Source: Streptomyces cupreus | Lineage (GTDB): Bacteria > Actinomycetota > Actinomycetes > Streptomycetales > Streptomycetaceae | DNA: 64,000 nucleotides | Direction of reading: 5' to 3' | Assembly: GCF_014257025.1 (NCBI RefSeq) | Contig: NZ_JACMSF010000035.1 | Coordinates: 1 to 64,000, forward strand | Made by a program: the position numbers and the translations under genes | The notes under the pieces: model-generated | What the model was told of the DNA's origin: nothing | The model's database searches: none | The model's input: the letters and a program-made list of their open reading frames with translations, nothing else | In this document: positions 8,895-16,149 of the stretch, one piece after another | Layout of the letters: the number at the start of each line of letters is the position of its first letter | Numbering within the stretch: position 1 is the stretch's first letter

Positions 8895-9734
8895 ATGGCT
8901 CACATTCGTGAACTGGACCCCAGTGCGTCTCCGTTGGACTACTTCGGCTACGAGTTGCGCAGGAAGCGGGAAGAGGCGGGGCTGACCCAGAAGGAGCTCG
9001 GGGACATCCTCTTCTGCACAGGCTCCTTGATCGGCCAGATCGAAACCACGCTGAAAGTGCCGACGCGGGAGTTCGCCGAGCGGGCGGACGCGGCGCTGAT
9101 GACGGACGGGATGTTCTCGCGGCTGATCGGGCTGGTGCTCCGGTCCCAGTTGCCGAGCTGGTTCCAGCCGTACGCGGAGATGGAGGCGACGGCGACGTAC
9201 ATCTCCACGTATCAGTGCCAGTTGGTGTACGGGCTCTTGCAGACGCCGGAGTACGCGCGAGCGGTGCTCTCCGTCGACCAGGATGATCGGCTCGACGAGA
9301 TGGTGGCCGCACGGATGGAGCGCCAGCGCATCCTGAGCCGTGACGAACCGCCGGTGCTGTGGGTGGTGCTGGACGAGGCGGTGCTGTACCGGCAGATCGG
9401 CGGCCGGGAGGTCATGCACGACCAACTCGCCCACCTTCTCCGGCTGTTCGAGAAGCCGTGGATCCAGATCCAGGTGCTGCCGTTCTCGGTGGGCGAGCAT
9501 GCGGGGATGATGGGGACGTTCACGCTCCTACGCTTCGCCGATCACCCTGACCTGCACTACAGCGAGAGCTACGACGCCGGGCACATGACGGCCAATCCGC
9601 AGGTGATCAGGGAGCGTTCGGTCGGTTACGCTCGCCTGCAGGCCGAGGCTCTCTCCCCGAGGGAATCGGCAGCCCTGATCGCTCGCGTGATGGAGGAACG
9701 CTATGAAGAGCAGCCTGGATCTGACCCGCGCTGA
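8895..9734 (+). CDS. XRE-family regulator with DUF5753 (WhiJ/AbaA-type)
   Basis: 279 residues. An N-terminal helix-turn-helix covers roughly residues 15-70 (LRRKREEAGLTQKELGDIL, SLIGQIETTLKVPTREF). It is followed by the DUF5753 domain, recognised by LPSWFQPYAEMEATATYISTY, QTPEYARAVL and the C-terminal IQVLPFSVGEHAGM block. Streptomyces carries dozens of these regulators, each paired with a small DUF397 protein; studied pairs such as WhiJ affect development. The downstream DUF397 gene starts inside this gene (32-bp overlap), so the two are co-translated. The start is followed directly by MAHIRELDP with no clear ribosome site. Confidence 0.92.
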   Translation: MAHIRELDPSASPLDYFGYELRRKREEAGLTQKELGDILFCTGSLIGQIETTLKVPTREFAERADAALMTDGMFSRLIGLVLRSQLPSWFQPYAEMEATATYISTYQCQLVYGLLQTPEYARAVLSVDQDDRLDEMVAARMERQRILSRDEPPVLWVVLDEAVLYRQIGGREVMHDQLAHLLRLFEKPWIQIQVLPFSVGEHAGMMGTFTLLRFADHPDLHYSESYDAGHMTANPQVIRERSVGYARLQAEALSPRESAALIARVMEERYEEQPGSDPR

Positions 9735-9900
9735 GTGGCGTAAGTCCTCGTACAGCGGAAGCAGTGGCGGCGAATGCGTCGAGGTCGCCGACCTGACCCC
9801 TCTGGTCGCCATCCGGGACTCCAAGAACCCCGAGGTCGGCATACTCACCCTCTCCCCGGTTTCCTACGCCGCCTTCGTAAGGCACGTGGCCGGAGCCTGA
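9703..9900 (+). CDS. DUF397 protein
   Basis: A 65-residue DUF397 protein with the signature WRKSSYSGSSGGECVEVAD, VAIRDSKNP and a C-terminal SYAAFVRHV. DUF397 proteins are partners or antagonists of the adjacent XRE/DUF5753 regulators. The ATG at 9703 overlaps the end of the regulator gene, with GGAGG immediately upstream inside that gene. The role as regulator partner is inferred from gene pairing, not from this sequence. Confidence 0.92.
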   Translation: MKSSLDLTRAEWRKSSYSGSSGGECVEVADLTPLVAIRDSKNPEVGILTLSPVSYAAFVRHVAGA

Positions 9901-9937
9901 ATCGAGTCCCACTTCGCGGCGCGGAAACGTAACAGCA

Positions 9938-9951
9938 CACTCGTTCGAGTG
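9938..9951. promoter_or_regulatory. 14-bp palindrome before the Uma2 gene
   Basis: CACTCG-TT-CGAGTG is a perfect 6-2-6 palindrome located 72-86 bp before the ATG of the Uma2-family gene. It is a candidate operator. Its arm pattern resembles that of the palindrome at 4021-4034. Confidence 0.4.
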
Positions 9952-10023
9952 AACGGCTCCAGGTTTCGGATCCGCGGTGCCGGTCTACGCTGGGATCGTC
10001 GCGCTGAGCGAAGGAGGTCTGTC

Positions 10024-10680
10024 ATGGCGGTGGCGGAGCCGATCATCATGCCGGGGTATCAGGGCGAGGCCATTCATGGGCCTTACGACGACCCTGACGG
10101 CGACAGTGACGCGGACAGCGGCGTGCCCGACAACTCGGACACGAGCGTAGAGGCGGCCTTCGAGCTCTTCGGTGCGGCGGCCCCCCGGGGTTGGCGCGTG
10201 GAGCTGATCGAAGGGGAGATCTACGTGACGCCACCGGCCAACGGGGAGCACGAGGAGATTGTGTCGCGGCTCAACCGCCAGATCATCCGGAAGGACCCCG
10301 ACGACTTCTTGTTCACCTACACGGGCATCGGTCTCACCGTTCCCGGGGCGTCCAAGACGGGTCATGTCATCCCCGACCTCGTTGTCGCACCCGAAGGCAG
10401 CTTCGATGACGAGAAGCAGTGGCACGACACTCAGACCGTCCTGCTTGTCGCCGAGGTAACCTCCCCCGGCACCGCTGATCGTGATCGCGAGAAGAAGATC
10501 CGCGGCTATGCCCGAGCAGGTATCCCCGTCTACCTACTGATCGACCGCGAGGAAGCGGAGATCACCATCTACTCCGAGCCGTCCGGCGACGACTACGCCC
10601 AGGCCCCCAAGTGCAAGATCGGCCTCACTGTCCCGCTGCCCGCCCCCTTCGGGTTCGAGCTGGACACGACGAAATTCTGA
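10024..10680 (+). CDS. Uma2-family (DUF820) endonuclease-fold protein
   Basis: 218 residues from the ATG at 10024, behind AAGGAGG. The Uma2/DUF820 restriction-endonuclease-like fold is seen in RGWRVELIEGEIYVTPPANGEHE, the metal-site region HVIPDLVVAPEGSF, VLLVAEVTSPGTADRDRE with the E-x-T-S-P motif, and KIRGYARAGIPVYLLID. A 50-residue acidic N-terminal extension precedes the domain. These proteins are abundant in actinobacteria and cyanobacteria; their biological role is mostly unknown, although the PD-(D/E)XK residues appear intact. Codons are somewhat less GC-biased than in its neighbours. Confidence 0.9.
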   Translation: MAVAEPIIMPGYQGEAIHGPYDDPDGDSDADSGVPDNSDTSVEAAFELFGAAAPRGWRVELIEGEIYVTPPANGEHEEIVSRLNRQIIRKDPDDFLFTYTGIGLTVPGASKTGHVIPDLVVAPEGSFDDEKQWHDTQTVLLVAEVTSPGTADRDREKKIRGYARAGIPVYLLIDREEAEITIYSEPSGDDYAQAPKCKIGLTVPLPAPFGFELDTTKF

Positions 10681-10820
10681 GCACACTCGACGTTCTGGAC
10701 GTCAAGGGCCGCCGCCCTCGCCGGCCCCGCGTTCGCTGCCAGGACCAGCGTGGCCACGGCCACGATCGCGGCAGCGATGCCTCGGGCGTAACGCTCGCTT
10801 GTGCTGGTTCGTTCGAGCAC
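10593..10820 (-). CDS. Possible small secreted peptide or gene relic
   Basis: A 75-codon GTG-started frame whose first 40 residues look like a real export signal: charged start MLERTSTSERYARG, a 20-residue hydrophobic core rich in Ala/Val/Leu, then an ARAAA cleavage site. The codons in this part are GC-rich at third positions. The last 30 codons lie antisense to the end of the Uma2 gene and look unnatural. One reading is that the front of an exported-protein gene was cut by arrival of the Uma2 gene; chance is also possible. No ribosome site stands out. Confidence 0.25.
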   Translation of the reverse strand: MLERTSTSERYARGIAAAIVAVATLVLAANAGPARAAALDVQNVECAQNFVVSSSNPKGAGSGTVRPILHLGAWA

Positions 10821-10856
10821 GGCGACCTCGCAGCAGCGGTGTATTGACGTGATGTA

Positions 10857-10897
10857 TTAAGCGGGTTGGGTAATCAGGCTTAATTCCCGGTTTAACC
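10857..10897. promoter_or_regulatory. Palindromic promoter region of the XRE-TPR regulator gene
   Basis: The 265-bp gap before the regulator gene is AT-richer than its surroundings. It holds a TTGACG (10844-10849), an inverted repeat TTAAGC/GCTTAA (10857-10862 and 10878-10883), and GGTT-T-AACC (10889-10897). These could form the promoter and an autoregulatory operator. No single -10 box is clear. Confidence 0.4.
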
Positions 10898-10945
10898 TAG
10901 AGGCTGTCGGAGTCGAACGGCAAGGGGCACCAGGGGAGTTGGGCA

Positions 10946-12289
10946 ATGTCGGAGCGCGACGACCCGGTGACCATCGGGCGCAGGGTGCAGCAGTTGCGCG
11001 GCGAACGAGGGCTGACGCAGAAGCAGTTGGCCGAGCCGGCCTACACGCCCGCCTACATCTCCACTCTGGAGGCCGGCCGGGTGCGGGCCTCCGACGAGGC
11101 GCTCAGGCATATCGCCGAGCGGCTCGGGGTGGCCTACGACGAGTTGATCACCGGCCGGTCCGCCCGTCTCGCCACCGAGTTACGGCTCCAACTCACCGGC
11201 GCCCAGCGCACCCTGGCCACCGGCGCCACCGAGGCCGCCGCCGAGGCCTTCAGCGCCGTCCTCGGCGAGGCGGAGGCGAACGGACTCGTCGAGGAACGGG
11301 TCGCCGCGCTGCTCGGGCTCGGGGAGTGCGGTCTCGACACCGGTGATCTGGACGACGCCCGCTGCCACTTCGAGCAGGCCGAGCGGGAGCTCGCGGCGGC
11401 CCCGCTGCCGGTGCGTGTCCCGGCCCTGCGCGGACGCGCCGTCGCCCACTACCTCGCCGGTGAACTCCGGTACGCCGTCTATCTGCTGGAGTCGACTCTT
11501 GACGAGCTGAACCGCGGTGGAATGCACGATCCCGACGCGCTGCTCCTCCTCTACGCCAGCGTCATCGGCCCGTACATGGACCTCGGCGCCCACGCCCGCG
11601 CCGCCCAGGCTGCCGAGCTCGCCCTCGCTCTCGCGCCGCAGGCCGGGGACCCGGCACTGGTCGCCCGAATGCATCGGTCCGTCGCCCGCACCCTGCTCGC
11701 CGAGGGGCGGATCGCCGAGGCCGACGCCTCCCTGGCCAAGGCGGCCGAGCTGTACCGGGGGCTCCAGATCCGTACCGAACTCGCCCACTGTCACTGGATG
11801 CGCGGGTACGTCTGTGCGCAGAACGGCGAGCTGGACCGCGCCGAGGCCGAGCTGCGGGAGGCGCGGGCCATGCTGTCCGCCAAGCGCGCCGGCCTCTACA
11901 CCAGCCAGGTCGCCGTCGAGCTGGCCGACGTACTGCACCGGCGCGGCAAGTCCGACGGGGCCGCCGCCCTCCTGCGCGAGGTCCTCAGCGACCTCAGCCC
12001 CGAACGCGGCGCCCTGCACTCCGCCGCCGCCCACCGCCTCCTCGGCATCATCGCGGAGGACGCCCGCGACACCGAGGCCGCCGAGGAGCACTACGTCCGC
12101 GCCCTCAGCCTGCTGGAGCGGGCCGGCGCCGCCGGTGACCTGGCCGACCTGTGCCGGCTGCTGGGCGATCTGCTGCGCCGTACCGGACGGGTGGAGGCCG
12201 CCCTGGACGCGTACCGGACGGGTCTCGGGCACCGTACGGCCCCCGGCACCACCACCCTCGGACCCGCGCCCGCACAGCCGCCTCTGTGA
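10946..12289 (+). CDS. XRE-family transcriptional regulator with TPR repeats (TTA codon)
   Basis: 447 residues. The N-terminal XRE helix-turn-helix (residues 9-70: IGRRVQQLRGERGLTQKQLAE, YISTLEAGRVRASDEAL) is followed by a long helical region of TPR-like repeats, which probably senses a peptide or protein. This layout resembles Rgg/PlcR-like or AfsR-adjacent quorum and development regulators, but the ligand is unknown. The ATG at 10946 lies 9 nt after GGGGAG. Codon 79 (11180-11182) is TTA, so translation should depend on the bldA tRNA and be linked to development. The C-terminal 15 residues are a Pro/Thr-rich tail. Confidence 0.85.
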   Translation: MSERDDPVTIGRRVQQLRGERGLTQKQLAEPAYTPAYISTLEAGRVRASDEALRHIAERLGVAYDELITGRSARLATELRLQLTGAQRTLATGATEAAAEAFSAVLGEAEANGLVEERVAALLGLGECGLDTGDLDDARCHFEQAERELAAAPLPVRVPALRGRAVAHYLAGELRYAVYLLESTLDELNRGGMHDPDALLLLYASVIGPYMDLGAHARAAQAAELALALAPQAGDPALVARMHRSVARTLLAEGRIAEADASLAKAAELYRGLQIRTELAHCHWMRGYVCAQNGELDRAEAELREARAMLSAKRAGLYTSQVAVELADVLHRRGKSDGAAALLREVLSDLSPERGALHSAAAHRLLGIIAEDARDTEAAEEHYVRALSLLERAGAAGDLADLCRLLGDLLRRTGRVEAALDAYRTGLGHRTAPGTTTLGPAPAQPPL

Positions 12290-12366
12290 CCGTCCCGGCT
12301 CTGCGCACGGCCCCGTACGGTTAGCCTGCCCGTGGCACAAGGCGAGTGGGATCCTGGGGCAGGCGC

Positions 12367-13353
12367 GTGGCGAATCAACGGACGGTGGTCTACGGCGGCC
12401 TGCGCGCGGTCGTGTACGTCGTGGTCGGCGGTGCCGCGCTGCTCGCCGTCGCCACCGTCGCCTCCGTGCTGGGGCCCGCCCTCGCGTTCGACCTGTACAC
12501 CCCGGCCTTCGCCGCCTGGTGGACCGTGTTCACCGCCATCGCCGTACAGGGCGTGCCCTTCCTGCTGCTCGGCACCGTGGTGTCGGCGGCGATCGGGGCC
12601 TTCGTGCCCGAGCGGGTGTTCACCCGGCTCCTGCCGCGCAGTCCGGCGCTCGCCGTGCCGGTGGCCGGTGCGGCCGGGGTGGTGCTGCCGGGGTGCGAGT
12701 GCGCGTCGGTGCCGGTGGCCGACAGCCTGATGCGCAGAGGGGTCGCCCCCGCGGCGGCGCTCGCGTTCCTCCTGTCGGCCCCCGCCATCAATCCCGTGGT
12801 GCTGGTCGCCACCTCCGTCGCCTTTCCCGGGCAGCCCGAGATGGTGCTGGGCCGGCTCGTCGCCTCGCTGGTCACGGCGGTGGTGATGGGGTGGCTGTGG
12901 GTGCGGTTCGGGCGCGAGGAATGGCTCCGGCCGGCCAGGCGCCGCGGGCATGACCACGGCTCCGGTCCCGGCGCCTTCGTCGCCGGGCTCCAGCACGACT
13001 TCCTGCACGCGGGCGGGTTTCTCGTGGTGGGCGCGGCCGCCGCGGCCACCTTCAACATCGCCGTACCGCGCTCGCTGCTGGACGTCCCGGGATGGGCGGC
13101 CGTCCTGCTGCTCGCGGTGCTCGCCGTGGTGCTGTGCGTGTGCAGTGAGGCGGACGCCTTCGTCGCCGCCTCGCTGAGCGGCTTCTCGCCGACCGCGCGG
13201 CTGGCGTTCATGGTGGTCGGGCCGATGGTCGACCTGAAGCTGTTCGCGTTGCAGGCGGGCACCTTCGGGCGGTCCTTCGCGGTCCGGTTCTCGGCGGTGA
13301 CCTGGGTGGTCGCCGTGGTGTGCAGTGTGCTGGTGGGGTGGTGGCTGCTGTGA
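12367..13353 (+). CDS. DUF318 (UPF0718) permease
   Basis: 328 residues from the GTG at 12367 (MANQRTVVYGG). About eight hydrophobic segments are visible. The family hallmark PGCECASVPVADSL, with two Cys and a Glu, lies near residue 110, and a second conserved block, LCVCSEADAFVAASL, sits in the C-terminal half. A His-rich loop (GHDHGSG) separates the two halves. DUF318 permeases pair with TIGR03943 proteins across bacteria, and some pairs are under metal-responsive control. The transported substrate has not been settled. The next gene overlaps by 4 bp (GTGA), so the two are translationally coupled. An in-frame GTG at 12346 is an alternative start. Confidence 0.85.
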   Translation: MANQRTVVYGGLRAVVYVVVGGAALLAVATVASVLGPALAFDLYTPAFAAWWTVFTAIAVQGVPFLLLGTVVSAAIGAFVPERVFTRLLPRSPALAVPVAGAAGVVLPGCECASVPVADSLMRRGVAPAAALAFLLSAPAINPVVLVATSVAFPGQPEMVLGRLVASLVTAVVMGWLWVRFGREEWLRPARRRGHDHGSGPGAFVAGLQHDFLHAGGFLVVGAAAAATFNIAVPRSLLDVPGWAAVLLLAVLAVVLCVCSEADAFVAASLSGFSPTARLAFMVVGPMVDLKLFALQAGTFGRSFAVRFSAVTWVVAVVCSVLVGWWLL

Positions 13354-14027
13354 GGCGGTACGGACCGGCCGTTGTGTTGCTGCTCATGGGCGGCGCGGTG
13401 CTGCGGATCTCGCTGTTCGGCGAGCTGTATCTGCGGTATGTGCAGCCCGGTCTGCGGCCGTACCTGGTCGTGTCGGGGGCGGCGCTGGTGGTGCTGGGGC
13501 TGGTGGCGGCGGGACGTCCGGCCCACGCGGGACACGGTCCCCGGGTCGCCTGGCTGCTCACCCTCCCCGCCCTCGCCCTGCTGCTGTTCCCGCCGCCCGC
13601 CCTCGGCTCCTACAGCGCCGAGCGCGAGGCCGCCGAACGGGCCGCGCAGGGGATCGGGACCTTTCCGGCGCTGCCCTCGGGGGATCCGGTCGCCCTGACG
13701 CTCGGCGAGTTCACCTCCCGGGCGATCTACGACAGCGAACGCTCGCTGAAGGGCCGCACGGTCCGGCTCACCGGGTTCGTCACGCACGACGGCGACGGGA
13801 GCTGGTACGTCACCCGGCTGATGGTCTCCTGCTGTGCCGCCGACGCCACCACCAGCAAGGTCGAGATCCGGGGCGCGGACGCCCTGCCGGACGACACCTG
13901 GGTCACGGTCACCGGCACCTGGCACCCCGAGGGGGAACTGGGCAGCGACGAGGCCTGGCCGCCCGTCCTCGACGCGGGCTCGGTGCGGCGGGTCGAGCAG
14001 CCTGCGAACCCCTACGAGAAGCGGTAG
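13350..14027 (+). CDS. TIGR03943 family membrane protein, permease partner
   Basis: 225 residues from a GTG that overlaps the permease stop. Three N-terminal hydrophobic segments (VVLLLMGGAVLRISLFGEL, LVVSGAALVVLGLVAAG, AWLLTLPALALLLFPPPAL) lead to an exported C-terminal domain. The family pattern is seen in RTVRLTGFVT, YVTRLMVSCCAADA with vicinal Cys, and WVTVTGTWHPE. TIGR03943 proteins (YcgQ-like) occur with DUF318 permeases and presumably form one complex. The double Cys suggests a metal or redox site by inference. Confidence 0.87.
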   Translation: MRRYGPAVVLLLMGGAVLRISLFGELYLRYVQPGLRPYLVVSGAALVVLGLVAAGRPAHAGHGPRVAWLLTLPALALLLFPPPALGSYSAEREAAERAAQGIGTFPALPSGDPVALTLGEFTSRAIYDSERSLKGRTVRLTGFVTHDGDGSWYVTRLMVSCCAADATTSKVEIRGADALPDDTWVTVTGTWHPEGELGSDEAWPPVLDAGSVRRVEQPANPYEKR

Positions 14028-14149
14028 CGGGTTTCGCCCCCTGCGCCCCGGGTAGTCGGGCGGAGTCCGGGGCGGGCGATCCAGGGCCTGGGGCCGCCGA
14101 ACCCGTGGGACGGTGTGCGCCGCGCTGGAGGTGTGAGGAGGCGGTGACC

Positions 14150-14905
14150 GTGCGGCCCAGGGACGACCACCGTGGTGCCGTCGGCGGCGACCACCGGTCG
14201 AGGGACCGCGAGCAGGACGCGACCGCCGCGCGGGGCATGGGACCCGGTGAGATTCCGCGGCGGCTGTGCGCCGTCGCGGTCGAACTGCTGCCGGTGACCG
14301 GGGCCAGCGTCTCGCTGCATGACGACGAGATGCCGATGCGCCTGTGCGCGAGCAGTGCGCAGGCCGCGTATGTGACGGACATCCAGGCCACCTTGGGCGA
14401 CGGGCCCTGCCACAGCGCGGTGCGCAGCGGGCGGCCCGTGCTCGCCTGCGATCTGACGGAGGGGCAGGACGTGGACCGCTGGCCGGTCTTCGCCGAGGAG
14501 GCCACGCAGGCCGGGGTGCGGGCGGTGTACTCACTGCCCCTCGGCGACGAATCGGTGTGCGTGGGCACGCTCGACCTCTACCGTGACACCCCCGGCGTAC
14601 TCACCGCCGACGAGCTGCGTACGGCGCGGGCCCTGGCCGGGGCCATGACCGTGGCCGTGATGGCGCTGTCCCGGGAGGCGGAGGGCGACGACCGCGACCG
14701 GGACCGGCCCGGCTGGCTGGACGGCCTGGCCGCCGACCACGACGGCATCTACCAGGCCATCGGCATGATGATGGCCCAACTCGGCGTCGGCGCCCACGAG
14801 GCCCTGGCCCGCCTCCGCGCCCACGCCTTCGCCCACGGCCGCACAGCGGCGGACGTGGCGAGGGACGTGGTGGACCACCGGCTGCGGTTCCGACGGGAGA
14901 GCTAG
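14150..14905 (+). CDS. GAF and ANTAR domain regulator
   Basis: 251 residues from the GTG at 14150, placed 7 nt after GAGGAGG; a GTG at 14144 is too close to it. A GAF domain covers about residues 40-170, with LGDGPCHSAVRSGRPVLACDL and VRAVYSLPLGDESVCVGTLDLY. It is followed by a C-terminal ANTAR RNA-binding domain (IYQAIGMMMAQLGVGAHEALARLRAHAFAHGR split over helices). ANTAR proteins bind dual hairpins in transcripts to block termination. GAF-ANTAR proteins are common in Streptomyces, with unknown signals. No obvious ANTAR RNA target was seen next to the gene. The N-terminal 30 residues are charged and disordered. Confidence 0.88.
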   Translation: MRPRDDHRGAVGGDHRSRDREQDATAARGMGPGEIPRRLCAVAVELLPVTGASVSLHDDEMPMRLCASSAQAAYVTDIQATLGDGPCHSAVRSGRPVLACDLTEGQDVDRWPVFAEEATQAGVRAVYSLPLGDESVCVGTLDLYRDTPGVLTADELRTARALAGAMTVAVMALSREAEGDDRDRDRPGWLDGLAADHDGIYQAIGMMMAQLGVGAHEALARLRAHAFAHGRTAADVARDVVDHRLRFRRES

Positions 14906-15154
14906 CCTCTTCGCTTGCGGAGCAGAAGATTCCCTGTGTGGCGATTTGGTGTGGAAGCGTGAACTCCACCTGCATTCCCGCAGGTTGACAGGGCATCAGC
15001 GACGCGACCACCATGGGCTCAGCGCTGTGGCACATGTGACCAATGAGCCCAGTGTTTCTTCGACCACCACCCCGGCACGGCACGGCCCCGCCGTCGATGC
15101 GCGCTGCCCTGCTGCCGTCACCCGGGTTCTGCTCACGTCAAGATGGGGAATCGC

Positions 15155-16084
15155 ATGTCCATAGCGAGACGTGTCATCGCACGACGCCTGCTGGGGACGG
15201 GCGCCGCGTCGCTCGCCCTGTGCGCCGCCAGTGTCGCCGCCGCCTCCGGCGCCTTCGCCACGGGTGCTCCGGGCGGCGACGGCTGGAAGTCGGGCGGCCA
15301 GTACCAGCCCGGTACCGGGGCGGGCACCGAGACCGCCACCGACCGGTGCCAGTTCTCGCTGGACGGCACGGACTTCTACGACTCCGTCAAGGTCGACGAC
15401 CAGAACCTCAGGCCGACCGACGACGGCAAGGTCCACATCCAGGTCCGCGTGGCCGGCGACGCCACCACCTGCACCGCCTCCCTCGCCTCCTACCTCGCCC
15501 ACGGCCCCACGTTCGCCACCTCCGGCGAGCAGGTCTTCGTCGACTTCGACACGGTCACCGTCAAGCCCGGCCAGACCGACACCCTCGACATCGCCGTGCC
15601 CGACGCGGGCTGCTTCGCGCAGATCGACCTCTACCGCGGCGCCGTGAAGTTCGACGGCCGGCTCGACGCGAACGACGGCTTCGTCCACGGTGACGTGCCC
15701 AAGGGCCCGGACCGCCCGGTCATCAAGGACAAGCTGATCGCGGCATGGAACGGCGGCACCAAGGACTGCACGACCACGGAGTCGAAGCCCCCGGCCACGC
15801 CGACCCCGTCCACGCCCGAGGAGTCCGTCCCGGCCACGGAGACCCCGGCGACCGAGCCCCCGGCCGAGGAGACCCCGGCCACGGAGACCCCCTCCGAGCC
15901 GACCCCGACCCCCGCCGACTCCACCACCGCCCCGGCTCCCAGCCCGAACGGTGGCGGCGGTGACCTCGCCGAGACCGGCGCCGACAGCAGCACCCTGCCG
16001 ATCACCATCGGCGCGGCGGTCCTCCTCGGGGGCGGCGGCGCGATCGTGGTGGCGACCCGCAGGCGCCGCGCGGCGCGGTCGTAG
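15155..16084 (+). CDS. LAETG-anchored cell-surface protein
   Basis: 309 residues with a signal peptide (RRVIARRLLGTGAASLALCAAS, cleavage near FATGA) and an exported domain of about 190 residues. A Pro/Thr/Glu-rich stalk follows at residues 215-265, then a canonical class E sortase signal: LAETG at 271-275, a hydrophobic segment, and the tail TRRRRAARS. In Streptomyces this motif is attached to peptidoglycan by class E sortases. Two to three Cys in the ectodomain may be disulfide-bonded. The ATG at 15155 follows GGGGA by 5 nt; an ATG at 15143 is in frame. No sortase gene is adjacent. The 249-bp upstream gap shows a hairpin GGGCTCA/TGAGCCC but no firm promoter. Confidence 0.88.
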   Translation: MSIARRVIARRLLGTGAASLALCAASVAAASGAFATGAPGGDGWKSGGQYQPGTGAGTETATDRCQFSLDGTDFYDSVKVDDQNLRPTDDGKVHIQVRVAGDATTCTASLASYLAHGPTFATSGEQVFVDFDTVTVKPGQTDTLDIAVPDAGCFAQIDLYRGAVKFDGRLDANDGFVHGDVPKGPDRPVIKDKLIAAWNGGTKDCTTTESKPPATPTPSTPEESVPATETPATEPPAEETPATETPSEPTPTPADSTTAPAPSPNGGGGDLAETGADSSTLPITIGAAVLLGGGGAIVVATRRRRAARS

Positions 16085-16095
16085 GACGACGCAGA

Positions 16096-16136
16096 AGGGG
16101 CGGGCAAATCCCGGAAGAAGACCCTCGCCCGCCCCT
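16096..16136. terminator. Bidirectional hairpin terminator
   Basis: AGGGGCGGGC (16096-16105) pairs perfectly with GCCCGCCCCT (16127-16136) around a 21-nt loop. It lies between two convergent genes, the LAETG protein and the nucleoside hydrolase. Confidence 0.7.
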
Positions 16137-16149
16137 CCTCACCGTCCCG

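Noticed and set aside
8895-9900. XRE/DUF397 pair considered as a toxin-antitoxin mobile cassette
   Set aside because: No integrase, attachment repeat or composition break surrounds it; such pairs are ordinary chromosomal features in Streptomyces.
12390-14534. 714-codon minus-strand frame
   Set aside because: Antisense to the DUF318/TIGR03943/ANTAR genes; composition is Arg/Pro/Ser-rich with no fold.
14906-15154. Gap before the LAETG protein considered as a riboswitch
   Set aside because: Only a 7-bp GGGCTCA/TGAGCCC stem with a long loop was found; no known riboswitch core could be matched by eye.
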